DNA of 26,427 nt, from IMG/VR virus record IMGVR_UViG_3300033143_005737, positions 1 to 26,427 of that record; one strand, 5' to 3'. Shown in pieces: positions 16,595 to 23,860 of this stretch; within the stretch, counting starts at the first letter, position 1; each line of letters begins with the position of its first letter. The notes under the pieces were generated by a model. That model was not told the DNA's origin and ran no database searches. It worked only from the letters and a program-made list of their open reading frames with translations. Source of the DNA: a virus. Both the position numbers and the translations under genes were made by a program.

Positions 16595-17218
16595 CTAATT
16601 ATATCCTTTTGATATAGAATACCATGTTTTATAATAACCACTTGGACCTGCATATCCTGCAGGATAACCTCCATCCCCAAAATAAACATATGTTCTAGAT
16701 CTCCCATATCCTGATAAAGAAACAGTAAAAAATCCATCTATTTTTATTTGATAACCATTAGAATCAACACCTGCTGATATACTTACACCATAACCACCTC
16801 CATTTACTACTCCCACTTGTGTACCTATTGGCGGTTCTACGGGTAAATTAAAAATAGGTGGGTCTGGTGAATAACCTATATTACTGATAAGATAACCTCT
16901 ATTTCTACTCGCTTGAAATGAACCTCCTGGACCAAATCCACCGCCACTACCACTAAAAAAACTAGTTGCCCAATCTATTTTGCTCCAAATAATTCCTCCT
17001 GTTGTCCCACCTATTGTAGATGTAGCAGGTCCCGCAGGTTTAGAGGGTGAATAACCTAAAAAATAAGATAGTTGTTCTATCTCACTAAAGGTATCCCCTT
17101 CAGGTTTATATTGAGCATTTATTTGTTGAATAAAATTATTAATTGCTCTTACAATTTGTCTTTGATTACTAACATCATAGTCTTCTGTAGGATCAGGAAC
17201 TCTAATTGTAATAGCCAT
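16595..17218 (-). CDS. 207-aa protein with glycine-rich C-terminal half, probable tail component
   Basis: Residues 1-65 form a helical start, MAITIRVPDPTEDYDVSNQRQ then VRAINNFIQQINAQYK. The remainder is strongly enriched in Gly, Ser and Tyr, with stretches such as SGSGGGFGPGG (about 90-100), VNGGGYGVSISAG and PAGYAGPSGYYKTWY. The N-terminal helix type is found in phage tail accessory proteins; the glycine-rich part may be an extended or adhesive segment. No family is recognised. Its start overlaps the stop of the preceding tail gene by one base (TAATG) with AGAAG upstream, so it is translationally coupled. Confidence 0.78.
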   Translation of the reverse strand: MAITIRVPDPTEDYDVSNQRQIVRAINNFIQQINAQYKPEGDTFSEIEQLSYFLGYSPSKPAGPATSTIGGTTGGIIWSKIDWATSFFSGSGGGFGPGGSFQASRNRGYLISNIGYSPDPPIFNLPVEPPIGTQVGVVNGGGYGVSISAGVDSNGYQIKIDGFFTVSLSGYGRSRTYVYFGDGGYPAGYAGPSGYYKTWYSISKGYN

Positions 17219-18078
17219 TATCTTCTACCGTCCGGTTGTATATCAATTCTAAGTGTACCATATCTCCAATTTTCACCATCTTCTGCTCCAGTATTTTCAA
17301 TTTTTATACTTAAAAATCTACCTCTCGCTCTTGTATCTTTTTTCTCTGTTGTAGATGTAACATCAAAAGAACTATAAGTAGAAGCTATTCCAGTATCCGA
17401 TGGATATCTTTTTAATGTTAGTGTAACTTTAACTGTTCCATCTAAAGTTTTAAAATCAGGTATAAATCTTCTCATAGATAAAAATACTTCGCCATCACCT
17501 ATTTGTGGATTTGATATATCAAAATCAAATGATTCGATATTAGATGTAATTCTAGTTATACTACCGTTTAAGTTTTCTTGATCCACACCTACTTCATGAT
17601 TGTATAAAATAGTTTTACCATATCCGTTTGGTGCTGCAGACTCACCTATAACCTCTGGAAAGTCTCCATTTGTAGTGTTATCAAAATCTGTTGCAAACGG
17701 TTTACTAAATACATTTGAATCAGCCCAAGAAGTTCTCGGTGTATTTCCTGTATACCAAACACCTTCTGCAAAATTAAATATTACATATCTATCGTTATAA
17801 TCAGCTGATGAAGATGGATAGTCCCATCTAACTTCTGTATATAAATTATTTACACCTGCATAGATTTGTTGACTTTGAGTTGTATCAATATCATCGTAAA
17901 CATAATCTTCAACAGAGCAATCAATAGTTTTAACTGATCCATCATATTTAAAAAATCCTTTATCACTTAACCAATAAGCAACACCATCAACTTCTACGAC
18001 TGCATTCTGTCCAATCAAACCACAGTTAGTACCTACTTGTTCAAAACCAAATACGAATGGACTACCTATGTGTCTCAT
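17218..18078 (-). CDS. C-terminal fragment of a split large tail protein (P22 gp10-like candidate)
   Basis: The drawn start MRHIGSPFVFGFEQ is probably not a natural start. The same frame runs upstream without a stop through about 37 more codons (ending NALYLMRH) to the 41-bp duplication at 18190-18271. If one copy is removed, this frame joins exactly to the 327-aa fragment and gives one protein of about 650 aa. Visible beta-propeller-like repeats include GVAYWLSDKGFFKYDG and VIFNFAEGVWYTGN, in line with a tail-plug or stabilisation protein. The C-terminus (RFLSIKIENTGAED, RYGTLRIDIQPDGRR) looks complete. As sequenced it would be made only if internal initiation occurs, and no strong ribosome site precedes MRH. 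Confidence 0.7.
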   Translation of the reverse strand: MRHIGSPFVFGFEQVGTNCGLIGQNAVVEVDGVAYWLSDKGFFKYDGSVKTIDCSVEDYVYDDIDTTQSQQIYAGVNNLYTEVRWDYPSSSADYNDRYVIFNFAEGVWYTGNTPRTSWADSNVFSKPFATDFDNTTNGDFPEVIGESAAPNGYGKTILYNHEVGVDQENLNGSITRITSNIESFDFDISNPQIGDGEVFLSMRRFIPDFKTLDGTVKVTLTLKRYPSDTGIASTYSSFDVTSTTEKKDTRARGRFLSIKIENTGAEDGENWRYGTLRIDIQPDGRR

Positions 18079-18189
18079 TAAATATAAAGCGTTATCTGTC
18101 CAAATAAGAATTGCTTCTTTTGATTTAATAGCACCTACTATTTTTGTACCATCTTGAATTCTTTGTGAACCGGCAGAGTTACCTGCAGT

Positions 18190-18271
18190 AATATCGTATG
18201 TGTTTATTTGTTCTTGTGATGAAAATCTTAAATATCGTATGTGTTTATTTGTTCTTGTGATGAAAATCTTA
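18190..18271. repeat. exact 41-bp tandem duplication that breaks a tail gene
   Basis: The 41 bases at 18190-18230 are repeated without a mismatch at 18231-18271. Because 41 is not a multiple of three the frame shifts, and the junction creates a TAA stop (18228-18230, minus strand) right after the codons for INTYDI. Deleting either copy restores an uninterrupted frame. The perfect identity means it arose very recently or in assembly. Confidence 0.95.
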
Positions 18272-19211
18272 CAAACATATCATCTTGTGTCGATGGAACA
18301 CCAACAGTTGTTTCTGTACCCATATGAATTAAGTGTCTTGTAGTTGGAGACACCATAGTAATTCTAGTATTTGTTGGGTTCAAATCTGTTTCAAAACCTG
18401 TAGTTAATACAGACGCTCGCTGCCCGAGTGGGTTACCAGCAGCGGGATTCCATGTAAATGTTTTACCATTTAGAACAGTTGCAACTAATACTTGACCAAA
18501 GTTTGATAGTGACCATAAACCAGGAGGAGTATTAACACCATTTGTAGATGCATCTTCACCCCAATTATTAGATCCACCCCAGACTCCTGTACCCCAACCA
18601 AAAGTAAATTTTTGTATTTGATTACCAATAGTTTCTAATGGAATAATAGAACAAGAACCACCTGGACCTGCATTTCCTGTAGCGTTTGCAACCGGTGTAA
18701 CTGTAAGTTCTGTGTCTGATACAATTGTTTTTACTTCATATAATTTATCTTCAAAATCAGAATCTGCATAACCTGTACCAGCAGGTAAAGTTACGTTTTC
18801 AAATTCTATTATATCTCCTGCAGATATATTATTAATAGATGTTGTTGTGATTGTTACAACATTAGAACCTGAAACAGTTGTAAAAGTACTGTTTTTAAAT
18901 TCATCAATTGTTAATGGAAAACCACTACTTCTATATGGTGTAATATCGTAAAAATTATCTTCGTAGTAAATTAATAAAAACTTATCTGTTCCAATAGCTA
19001 AATATTTATTACCGTCATTACCTCTAAATGGATGTAGTCTTCTTGATACAGAAGAAATACTTTCTCCACCTTCTGCTTTCCAACCGCCTACTTTTTCTGG
19101 TAATGAATATCTAAATCTAACGTTGTCTCCACCTACATAACGTGCGACAGCTCCAACTTCGGAGTTTTGTTTATCATAACCTGGTTTGATTTGCCATTTG
19201 CTAAGAGGCAT
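18228..19211 (-). CDS. N-terminal fragment of a split large tail protein (P22 gp10-like candidate)
   Basis: A 327-aa frame starting MPLSKWQIKPGYDKQ with an ideal AGGAGG ribosome site. Residues 18-45 (NSEVGAVARYVGGDNVRFRY then LPEKVGGW) and KYLAIGTDKFLLIYYED followed by DITPYR form a pattern I know from large virion proteins of marine podoviruses: the protein binds around the tail channel and consists of repeated beta blades. This recalls the P22 gp10 stabilisation-protein role, though sequence homology is not shown. It ends at an artificial stop produced by the 41-bp duplication; the rest of the protein continues in the 17218-18230 frame. Together they make about 650 aa. The order adaptor genes, this gene, then fibres suits a tail hub. 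Confidence 0.75.
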   Translation of the reverse strand: MPLSKWQIKPGYDKQNSEVGAVARYVGGDNVRFRYSLPEKVGGWKAEGGESISSVSRRLHPFRGNDGNKYLAIGTDKFLLIYYEDNFYDITPYRSSGFPLTIDEFKNSTFTTVSGSNVVTITTTSINNISAGDIIEFENVTLPAGTGYADSDFEDKLYEVKTIVSDTELTVTPVANATGNAGPGGSCSIIPLETIGNQIQKFTFGWGTGVWGGSNNWGEDASTNGVNTPPGLWSLSNFGQVLVATVLNGKTFTWNPAAGNPLGQRASVLTTGFETDLNPTNTRITMVSPTTRHLIHMGTETTVGVPSTQDDMFVRFSSQEQINTYDI

Positions 19212-19220
19212 TTTTACCTC

Positions 19221-19928
19221 CTATATATCATCTTTGTAGGTCCATCCTACAGTTGCGTTTACATAAACTAAGGTAAAATTTTCATTGTCTGTTGAAATAT
19301 TTATTGATCCTGGAGCACCTGCAATATTCTCAGCTCCGGGAGCAACAGTTAAAGCATTAACACTATAACTTTGTCCACCATCAATAAAACTTACTTCTGA
19401 ACCAATAGAAGGACCTGTTGGTAATGTGATAGTTAAAACACCACCTGATGTGTCACAAATAATTTGATCTCCATCTACAGCTGTATAAGAAGTAGTTGTT
19501 GACTTATAACCTTTGTTTATCATCCCTTGATTTACATTAGTTCCGTCAGAGTAAAGTAAAGCTTTTGCACCTGTTGCTAAAGTAATTCCAGTTCCTGAAA
19601 AAGTTTTAACAGTTAAAGTGTAATGTGATGCCGATCTATCTGTTGCATCTTCTACAACAAATACTCTTTCCGATGAGTCAGGCATAGTTACAACTCTATT
19701 CCCTGTTAATGTTCCAGTTAATTTAAAGTATAAATTTTTACCATTTGAAGTAGCACCATCTGTTAATACTAAATTAACGTCAGCTGCGCCTACGGCTAAA
19801 CTTAAATATCCACTCGCTGCTTGCTCCAAGATTTGTAGATTCGTGTTTGTAATATTACCCCATAGACCAGATTTTTCACCGGTAACCATAAGTTCTAATT
19901 TTATATCATTTGAATAACTTGATGCCAT
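19221..19928 (-). CDS. 235-aa fibre-like/receptor-proximal tail protein
   Basis: Begins MASSYSNDIKLELMVTGEKSG followed by LWGNITNTNLQILEQA. The TGEKSGLWGxxTNTN motif near residues 17-30 is a recurring start of marine phage tail-fibre-like proteins. The body is a run of beta strands with small residues, for instance NLVLTDGATSNGKNLYFKL and GGVLTITLPTGPSIGSEV, ending in a WTYKDDI C-terminus. No chaperone or enzyme domain is visible. It lies between adaptor-like genes and the split hub gene, pointing to a tail-wall or fibre-base component. Exact function is inferred from pattern and place. Confidence 0.8.
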   Translation of the reverse strand: MASSYSNDIKLELMVTGEKSGLWGNITNTNLQILEQAASGYLSLAVGAADVNLVLTDGATSNGKNLYFKLTGTLTGNRVVTMPDSSERVFVVEDATDRSASHYTLTVKTFSGTGITLATGAKALLYSDGTNVNQGMINKGYKSTTTSYTAVDGDQIICDTSGGVLTITLPTGPSIGSEVSFIDGGQSYSVNALTVAPGAENIAGAPGSINISTDNENFTLVYVNATVGWTYKDDI

Positions 19929-19936
19929 ATTTTATC

Positions 19937-20533
19937 CTATTCTCCAGGAGAAGGAGAGTTAATAGCAGTTCTAATTGTGCCATCCATATACTCGTCTCTT
20001 CTTCTTCTACCTTGTTGTTCTATACCATATGTAGCCATACTTCTACCATAAGATTGTTCGTATAATTGTAATAAAGCGTCACTAGCTGTAATACTATCTG
20101 GTTGCTTAACATATGCAACATGGCACACGTAAGCAGCATCGGGTGTCGGGGCTAAAAAAATAGTAGATGCATTTCTGTTAGCATAGTATTTTGGAATATT
20201 ATTAGGTGCAGCTGCCGCTGTACCAGGTGTGTTATAGTACTCTTCCATAAAAGAAGTATCTCTAAGTTCTAAATTTTTTCTAACAGCTGGTGTTTCGTTT
20301 GTATCATTAATGTAAATATATCTTATAAATCTTGTATTAGCTGGTGCAGCAACTTCTCTATTACCTGGAGTCAAAGTAATTGTATCATAGAAACGAGCGT
20401 CATCTGTATCTGTTTCTCTAAATATTCTAGCTTCAGCATTTTTAACAATAGTTTTAAGAATAGCATCATTTAATACTGTGCTATCAACTTCTGTGTAACT
20501 TCTAATATCTGATTTTAATTCTCCAAAATTCAT
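19937..20533 (-). CDS. 198-aa head-to-tail adaptor-like protein (putative)
   Basis: MNFGELKSDIRSYTEVD opens a helical N-terminal part continuing with AILKTIVKNAEARIFRETD (about 25-43). A beta region with TLTPGNREVAAPANTRFIRY follows, then a helical C-terminus LLQLYEQSYGRSMATYG plus a basic GRRRRDE. Helices, beta barrel, helices is the layout of many connector and adaptor ring proteins of podoviruses, and the neighbouring 242-aa gene shares it. I cannot confirm a family. Three bases separate it from the preceding gene's stop, consistent with an operon of assembly proteins. Confidence 0.74.
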   Translation of the reverse strand: MNFGELKSDIRSYTEVDSTVLNDAILKTIVKNAEARIFRETDTDDARFYDTITLTPGNREVAAPANTRFIRYIYINDTNETPAVRKNLELRDTSFMEEYYNTPGTAAAAPNNIPKYYANRNASTIFLAPTPDAAYVCHVAYVKQPDSITASDALLQLYEQSYGRSMATYGIEQQGRRRRDEYMDGTIRTAINSPSPGE

Positions 20534-20535
20534 AA

Positions 20536-21333
20536 TTATGCCTTAAATACTACCGGTCCAGATGAGCACTGTAAACCGCCTCCTGTTGCTGTTGTACTAG
20601 CTGCTACTTGATTAGTAAAGTTAAAACTATTAAAAACTGTAACTGTTGGTGGCTGTCCGGGATTTGGAATTACGCTTGCATTCATAGTAATTTCAAAAGA
20701 TCCATAAACTTTTGCACTATTATCATGTGAACTTGCTGTTGTATTAGCCGGTACTACACCTCTAAATGGAGCTGCTGTTCCTCTTACACAACCGGTTAAA
20801 TCATTACCAACCTTACCTGTATATTGAATTGTCTCATTTTGAAATAATAGTGTTGTTGGATTTATTTTTTCAATAAATATAAATCCACTGTTTGGAAAAT
20901 TACTTGCATCATTTAAAGTTATTGTAGTAGCAATATCAGTAATTGCACCATTTAAAGTAGATTGTAATTGTATAGCTTCAATCGGTACATTTGATACTCC
21001 AGTTTTTAATTCATTGAAAACTACAAAATCTCCATCTTTGTAACCACTATTTGGAAAATTACATATTATTACATTTGATCCTGCAGTTGAACTAAAAGGA
21101 TTTTCAGGAAGTATGTCGAATGTTGGTGGCTCAGTTCTGTCAGGTCTAGCGTTTTGTAAACCTTGTGGGTCACCACCGATTGGTATTGGATTTAATTGAG
21201 GTTGTTTAGGTTCATATTCTGAAATATGCACAAAAGCTCCGTTCCATTCTCTTACCATTTCATTATAGGGAAACTGCATTCCTGACCGATCAGAGATTGC
21301 TAATGCGTGTCTGCCTTTTGATAAATTAGTCAT
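20536..21333 (-). CDS. 265-aa virion protein with degenerate zinc-ribbon N-terminus
   Basis: The N-terminal 50 residues (GRHALAISDRSGMQFPY, then MVREWNGAFV, then EYEPKQPQLNP) match a segment very common in marine and other phage virion proteins. In some relatives it is a four-cysteine zinc ribbon (CDxCG ... VCxxCxExxHPQ). Here the four metal positions read S14, S17, H36 and E39, so zinc binding is improbable and the fold must be held in another way. The remainder is beta-rich, with IITLNDASNFPNSGFIFIEK-like strands repeated (FPNSGY and FPNSGF at two places). Probable tail or neck structural protein. It overlaps no neighbour but is spaced by two bases on each side. Confidence 0.78.
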   Translation of the reverse strand: MTNLSKGRHALAISDRSGMQFPYNEMVREWNGAFVHISEYEPKQPQLNPIPIGGDPQGLQNARPDRTEPPTFDILPENPFSSTAGSNVIICNFPNSGYKDGDFVVFNELKTGVSNVPIEAIQLQSTLNGAITDIATTITLNDASNFPNSGFIFIEKINPTTLLFQNETIQYTGKVGNDLTGCVRGTAAPFRGVVPANTTASSHDNSAKVYGSFEITMNASVIPNPGQPPTVTVFNSFNFTNQVAASTTATGGGLQCSSGPVVFKA

Positions 21334-21335
21334 AA

Positions 21336-22154
21336 TTAATTACCGTTCTTAACGTCTAAACTGTCTCCATTTAATACATATAAAATATCTATTGCGGCAG
21401 ATATTGCAATATCTGCTCCTGCACTATCTCCAATTGCTCTAAATTCAATATCTGTTTTTTCATTAAATTTTAAAGGAATTTGATATTCTTGATGACGAGA
21501 TCCTTCAGCAATAACAAATTTATCTTCGACTCTGAAGACACCTCCATCAGGTCTAGCTAAAAACCTAACAGTTGCATATTTATTATTTTGTGTTGTTGCA
21601 ACAGTAACATCAGTTTGTAAAACATAAGCCGTAAAGTTAGCAGGGACTGTCCATAAAGCCATTAATGTTTGATTATCACCAATTGCAATTGTTGCATAAG
21701 GTATTGCAGGAACTCCACCTGCAGGAGCTGCCTCGGTTCCAACGTAGATAACACCTTCATTACTTCCTGTAGTTCCAGAAGTATTAACAACAACTCTGTT
21801 TACCCTTATCCAATTATTAGCTAAACCTAGTTGAACAGCTGTTTGTCCATTTAAATCTACCGTAACACTAACTTCATTGTAGTCAGCGTCTAATCCTGAA
21901 ATAGTTACGTTTTGTGCTCCAGTTCCAGCGGCTGTATCGTTTGCGCTTGAACTTGAAACATACAAAGTAGATGCACTTGTTAAATAAGTATATAATCCTC
22001 CTTGGGCCCATACTGTTTCTATTGCATTGTCGATATCAGGATTAAATCCAAACTTAAGTATAGGTTTATGAAAAGCTATTTGTTGTTCTGCAACTTGTAA
22101 GTAAAAAGGTTCTGTTTTACCTTGTTTAGTTATAGAAGTAACTTTTCTTGTCAT
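21336..22154 (-). CDS. 272-aa beta-sandwich-like virion protein
   Basis: Starts MTRKVTSITKQGKTEPFYLQV and contains SASTLYVSSSSANDTAAGTGA and ITISGLDADYNEVSVTVDL-like strands (about 60-105), then HQEYQIPLKFNEKTDIEFRA and a C-terminus AISAAIDILYVLNGDS. This set of segments is one I recall from conserved structural genes of marine podoviruses with unassigned role. No signal peptide, membrane helix or catalytic motif is seen. Its place between the gp4-like adaptor candidate and the zinc-ribbon relic suggests a neck or tail-surface component. The gene is certain from length and operon spacing; the role is inferred. Confidence 0.8.
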   Translation of the reverse strand: MTRKVTSITKQGKTEPFYLQVAEQQIAFHKPILKFGFNPDIDNAIETVWAQGGLYTYLTSASTLYVSSSSANDTAAGTGAQNVTISGLDADYNEVSVTVDLNGQTAVQLGLANNWIRVNRVVVNTSGTTGSNEGVIYVGTEAAPAGGVPAIPYATIAIGDNQTLMALWTVPANFTAYVLQTDVTVATTQNNKYATVRFLARPDGGVFRVEDKFVIAEGSRHQEYQIPLKFNEKTDIEFRAIGDSAGADIAISAAIDILYVLNGDSLDVKNGN

Positions 22155-22157
22155 TTA

Positions 22158-22886
22158 CTAAATCTCCGGAAAATAAGTTCTCGGTGTTACAAATAAACTA
22201 GAAGAAGATCCATCATTTTGTAATGCTCTTTGTAGTTCATCTTCATATAACATTTTTAAGTTTTGAACTGCAGCTGGTTGAAATTTAAGTGCTAAATAAT
22301 AAGAAAGTCCCGCTACCATACAAGGTACAAATCTGTAAGGCACATCTGCTTGATTAGTATAAGCTCCAGCATCTTGAATTCTTGAAGCATAATAATAGTT
22401 AATACTATTGCCGGCTTCAGTCGCTCCTGGAGTTAAGAATAAAGTTATTGTTATTCTGTCAATAAATCTTTGAACAAAAAATTGTGTGGGCGAACCCTGT
22501 TGTGATTTATCTGCAAAAGATTGATAGATTGATCTATTTATTTTAGTTAATGGAAAATCTATGTTTTGTTGATTTCTATAAGAAGCTTCTAAAATATCAT
22601 CAACTCCATAAATAGCGTTAGCATCTGAAGTACCATCTTCAGGTGATCTATACATAGTGTATAGGTTCTTACCTTGCACTAAAGTTAAGTTATTGTTTTT
22701 TATTTCCCAATAGTGAAGACCTCTATTAGACCATTCTTGAAACATTATGTTTAATGATCTTCGAGCAGAGCTTAATTGTTGACCGGTAACACCAGTCATA
22801 TTTATTCGTTCATACGCTTCGTGAACTATATCATCTATAGAAAAACCTTTTTCAAAGGTCGTTGTTCCCGAAGTAGTGTTAGCCAT
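22158..22886 (-). CDS. P22 gp4-like head-tail adaptor (putative)
   Basis: A 242-aa protein. The segment IDDIVHEAYERINMTG followed by LSSARRSLNIMFQEWSNRG and LHYWEIKN (about 17-65) has the helix-turn arrangement and the (R)RxLNxMxxEWxxxGxxxW signature of gp4-like adaptor proteins. These bind beneath the portal and connect it to the tail. The middle is beta-rich (DRITITLFLTPGATEAGNSI), and the C-terminus is helical with YYLALKF and LYEDELQRALQND. Similarity to the 198-aa gene suggests two stacked adaptor rings. Following genes encode other neck and tail proteins, as expected. I cannot measure similarity, so the family is given as putative. Confidence 0.72.
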   Translation of the reverse strand: MANTTSGTTTFEKGFSIDDIVHEAYERINMTGVTGQQLSSARRSLNIMFQEWSNRGLHYWEIKNNNLTLVQGKNLYTMYRSPEDGTSDANAIYGVDDILEASYRNQQNIDFPLTKINRSIYQSFADKSQQGSPTQFFVQRFIDRITITLFLTPGATEAGNSINYYYASRIQDAGAYTNQADVPYRFVPCMVAGLSYYLALKFQPAAVQNLKMLYEDELQRALQNDGSSSSLFVTPRTYFPEI

Positions 22887-22890
22887 GAGC

Positions 22891-23205
22891 TTACGCTCCC
22901 GTAATAGTTATAGTAACGCTTCCGCCTGCTCCAGTTAAATTATAAACAATTCCTTCTTTAAATAAAATACCTGAACCTGGAACATAAACTTCTAAACCTT
23001 CTTCACCATACCTATAAGTAGCTAATAAATTTCCAGGTGCTGCTCCACCTGCTGTTGCTGCATCGTAAAGTAATAAAGTAGAATTTGTTATTCCTTTTGC
23101 TTGAATAGAAGTAATTCTAGCTCTACCTGTTTTACCTAATGTATCTGCTCCTGCAGCTACTCCAAGGTTTAAGGTTGTTTGATCTGATGTTGCACTTCCT
23201 GACAT
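22891..23205 (-). CDS. 104-aa small structural protein
   Basis: MSGSATSDQTTLNLGVAAGAD begins a short Gly/Ala/Thr-rich beta protein that continues with GRARITSIQAKGITNSTLLLYDA and ends VYNLTGAGGSVTITITGA. The NSTLLLYDAATAGG plus a final VxxxxxG strand resembles small head-completion or coat-stabilising proteins of marine phages; I do not know the family. A good TAGGAGAAAAAATATG start follows a hairpin at 23221-23248. It lies between the split FTGP gene and the adaptor candidate, four bases ahead of the latter. Confidence 0.78.
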   Translation of the reverse strand: MSGSATSDQTTLNLGVAAGADTLGKTGRARITSIQAKGITNSTLLLYDAATAGGAAPGNLLATYRYGEEGLEVYVPGSGILFKEGIVYNLTGAGGSVTITITGA

Positions 23206-23220
23206 ATTTTTTCTCCTAAG

Positions 23221-23248
23221 TTACAGAGCTACCGAAGTAGCTCTATAA
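23221..23248 (-). promoter_or_regulatory. cUUCGg stem-loop in the leader of the 104-aa gene
   Basis: Arms AGAGCTAC (23225-23232) and GTAGCTCT (23237-23244) pair perfectly; on the minus strand the loop is TTCG closed by C-G, the extra-stable tetraloop. Beyond one mismatch a further three base pairs extend the stem. No T run follows on the minus strand (GTAACTTAGGAG), so it is better explained as an mRNA end-stabilising or processing hairpin than a terminator. Confidence 0.65.
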
Positions 23249-23255
23249 AAATTAA

Positions 23256-23627
23256 TTATACTCTAACCCAGCCGTAAGTTGAACCGCTGTAAATGTATTG
23301 ACCTGAAGTAGTTCCAAATCCTCTTGGAATAGGTGTACCTTTACTATAGTCTGTTCCACCGACTCCACTAGCTCCAGACACAACTCCTTCAATTCCACCA
23401 GCATCGCTAGAAAATACAAACTCATTAAATGCAAAACCATTTGAATTAGTTGTAATATTTTTTAATTGTATTGTATCACCAACACCTGGTGTTGCAGGCA
23501 TTGTAATAATTATGTCTGCTGCTTGCGCGTTGTTATCTACAAATAATCCAGTAGCTGCACTTGCATAATCCAGTAGCTGCACTTGCAGATTTACTTGCAG
23601 TGATAACTTCCCATGTAATTCCACCAA
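23256..23627 (-). CDS. C-terminal fragment of a split FTGP-type structural gene
   Basis: The first about 20 residues (MVELHGKLSLQ...) are a frame artefact. The real protein sequence resumes at ASAATGLFVDNNAQAAD, past the 22-bp duplication at 23543-23587. Removing one copy joins it to the 69-aa frame at 23742 and restores about 150 aa beginning MARTTFTGPL and ending STYGWVRV. The restored part is beta-rich with ITMPATPGVGDTIQLKNI and GQYIYSGSTYGWVRV, the pattern of small fibre- or decoration-like proteins that share the FTGP start with the 488-aa fibre. No ribosome site precedes the drawn start, so as sequenced this part is unlikely to be made. Confidence 0.65.
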   Translation of the reverse strand: MVELHGKLSLQVNLQVQLLDYASAATGLFVDNNAQAADIIITMPATPGVGDTIQLKNITTNSNGFAFNEFVFSSDAGGIEGVVSGASGVGGTDYSKGTPIPRGFGTTSGQYIYSGSTYGWVRV

Positions 23628-23742
23628 CTGATGAAGTACTTCCGTCTGAATTTTGTATTATGATTTCACCATTGACACCTTCTGAAGTACTTGTTGCTGC
23701 TCTTCCAATGACCAATGGTCCTGTAAATGTAGTTCTTGCCAT
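23533..23742 (-). CDS. N-terminal fragment of a split FTGP-type structural gene
   Basis: Starts MARTTFTGPLVIGRAATSTS with an AAGGAGAAAAATTATG initiation region identical to that of two other genes here. The first 58 residues, to SASAATGL, belong to the intact protein; the last eleven (ending YWIICR) are out-of-frame reading through the 22-bp duplication before a stop at 23533-23535. The FTGP(L/I)V(I/V)G motif matches the 488-aa fibre N-terminus, suggesting a common attachment site on the tail. It begins a new part of the virion operon after the 23743-23908 non-coding stretch. Confidence 0.72.
   Translation of the reverse strand: MARTTFTGPLVIGRAATSTSEGVNGEIIIQNSDGSTSSVGGITWEVITASKSASAATGLCKCSYWIICR
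23543..23587. repeat. exact 22-bp tandem duplication that breaks a structural gene
   Basis: The 22 bases 23544-23565 are repeated exactly at 23566-23587, with one further matching base at 23543. The extra 22 bp shift the frame by one. Deleting one copy gives the continuous reading KSASAATGLFVDNN. This is the second out-of-frame perfect duplication in the window. Confidence 0.95.
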
Positions 23743-23767
23743 AATTTTTCTCCTTTTCCTAGTTAAT

Positions 23768-23810
23768 AGATTATAGTCTCTAGGCCGTCGACTATACGCG
23801 TCTATAATCT
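23768..23810. promoter_or_regulatory. long inverted repeat with competing inner stem, upstream of the split FTGP gene
   Basis: AGATTATAG (23768-23776) pairs with CTATAATCT (23802-23810). Overlapping it, ATAGTC (23773-23778) can pair with GACTAT (23790-23795), so two hairpins exclude one another. Each outer arm contains TATAAT on one strand (minus in the left arm, plus in the right). The centre has the palindromes GTCGAC and ACGCGT. It lies in the 166-bp non-coding stretch 23743-23908, 26 bp above the start codon at 23742. Operator or leader switch; no protein partner is known. Confidence 0.45.
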
Positions 23811-23831
23811 TTTTAAATGTATAGTGTGTTT

Positions 23832-23860
23832 TTTATACAACAGTTTTTAATAGAGTGCAA
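23832..23860 (-). promoter_or_regulatory. candidate promoter for the structural genes below 23742
   Basis: On the minus strand TATAAA (23832-23837) is preceded by TTGCAC (23855-23860) with a 17-nt spacer. The -10 is close to consensus and the -35 poor. It would place the inverted repeat 23768-23810 in the transcribed leader. The rest of 23743-23908 shows no gene. Confidence 0.35.

Noticed and set aside
18079-18271. programmed ribosomal frameshift as the cause of the tail-gene split
   Set aside because: No slippery heptamer with a downstream structure is seen; the exact 41-bp duplication fully explains the break.
23780-23801. GTCGAC and ACGCGT palindromes as leftover cloning linker
   Set aside because: They sit inside a longer natural inverted repeat of AT-rich phage-like sequence with no vector sequence around.
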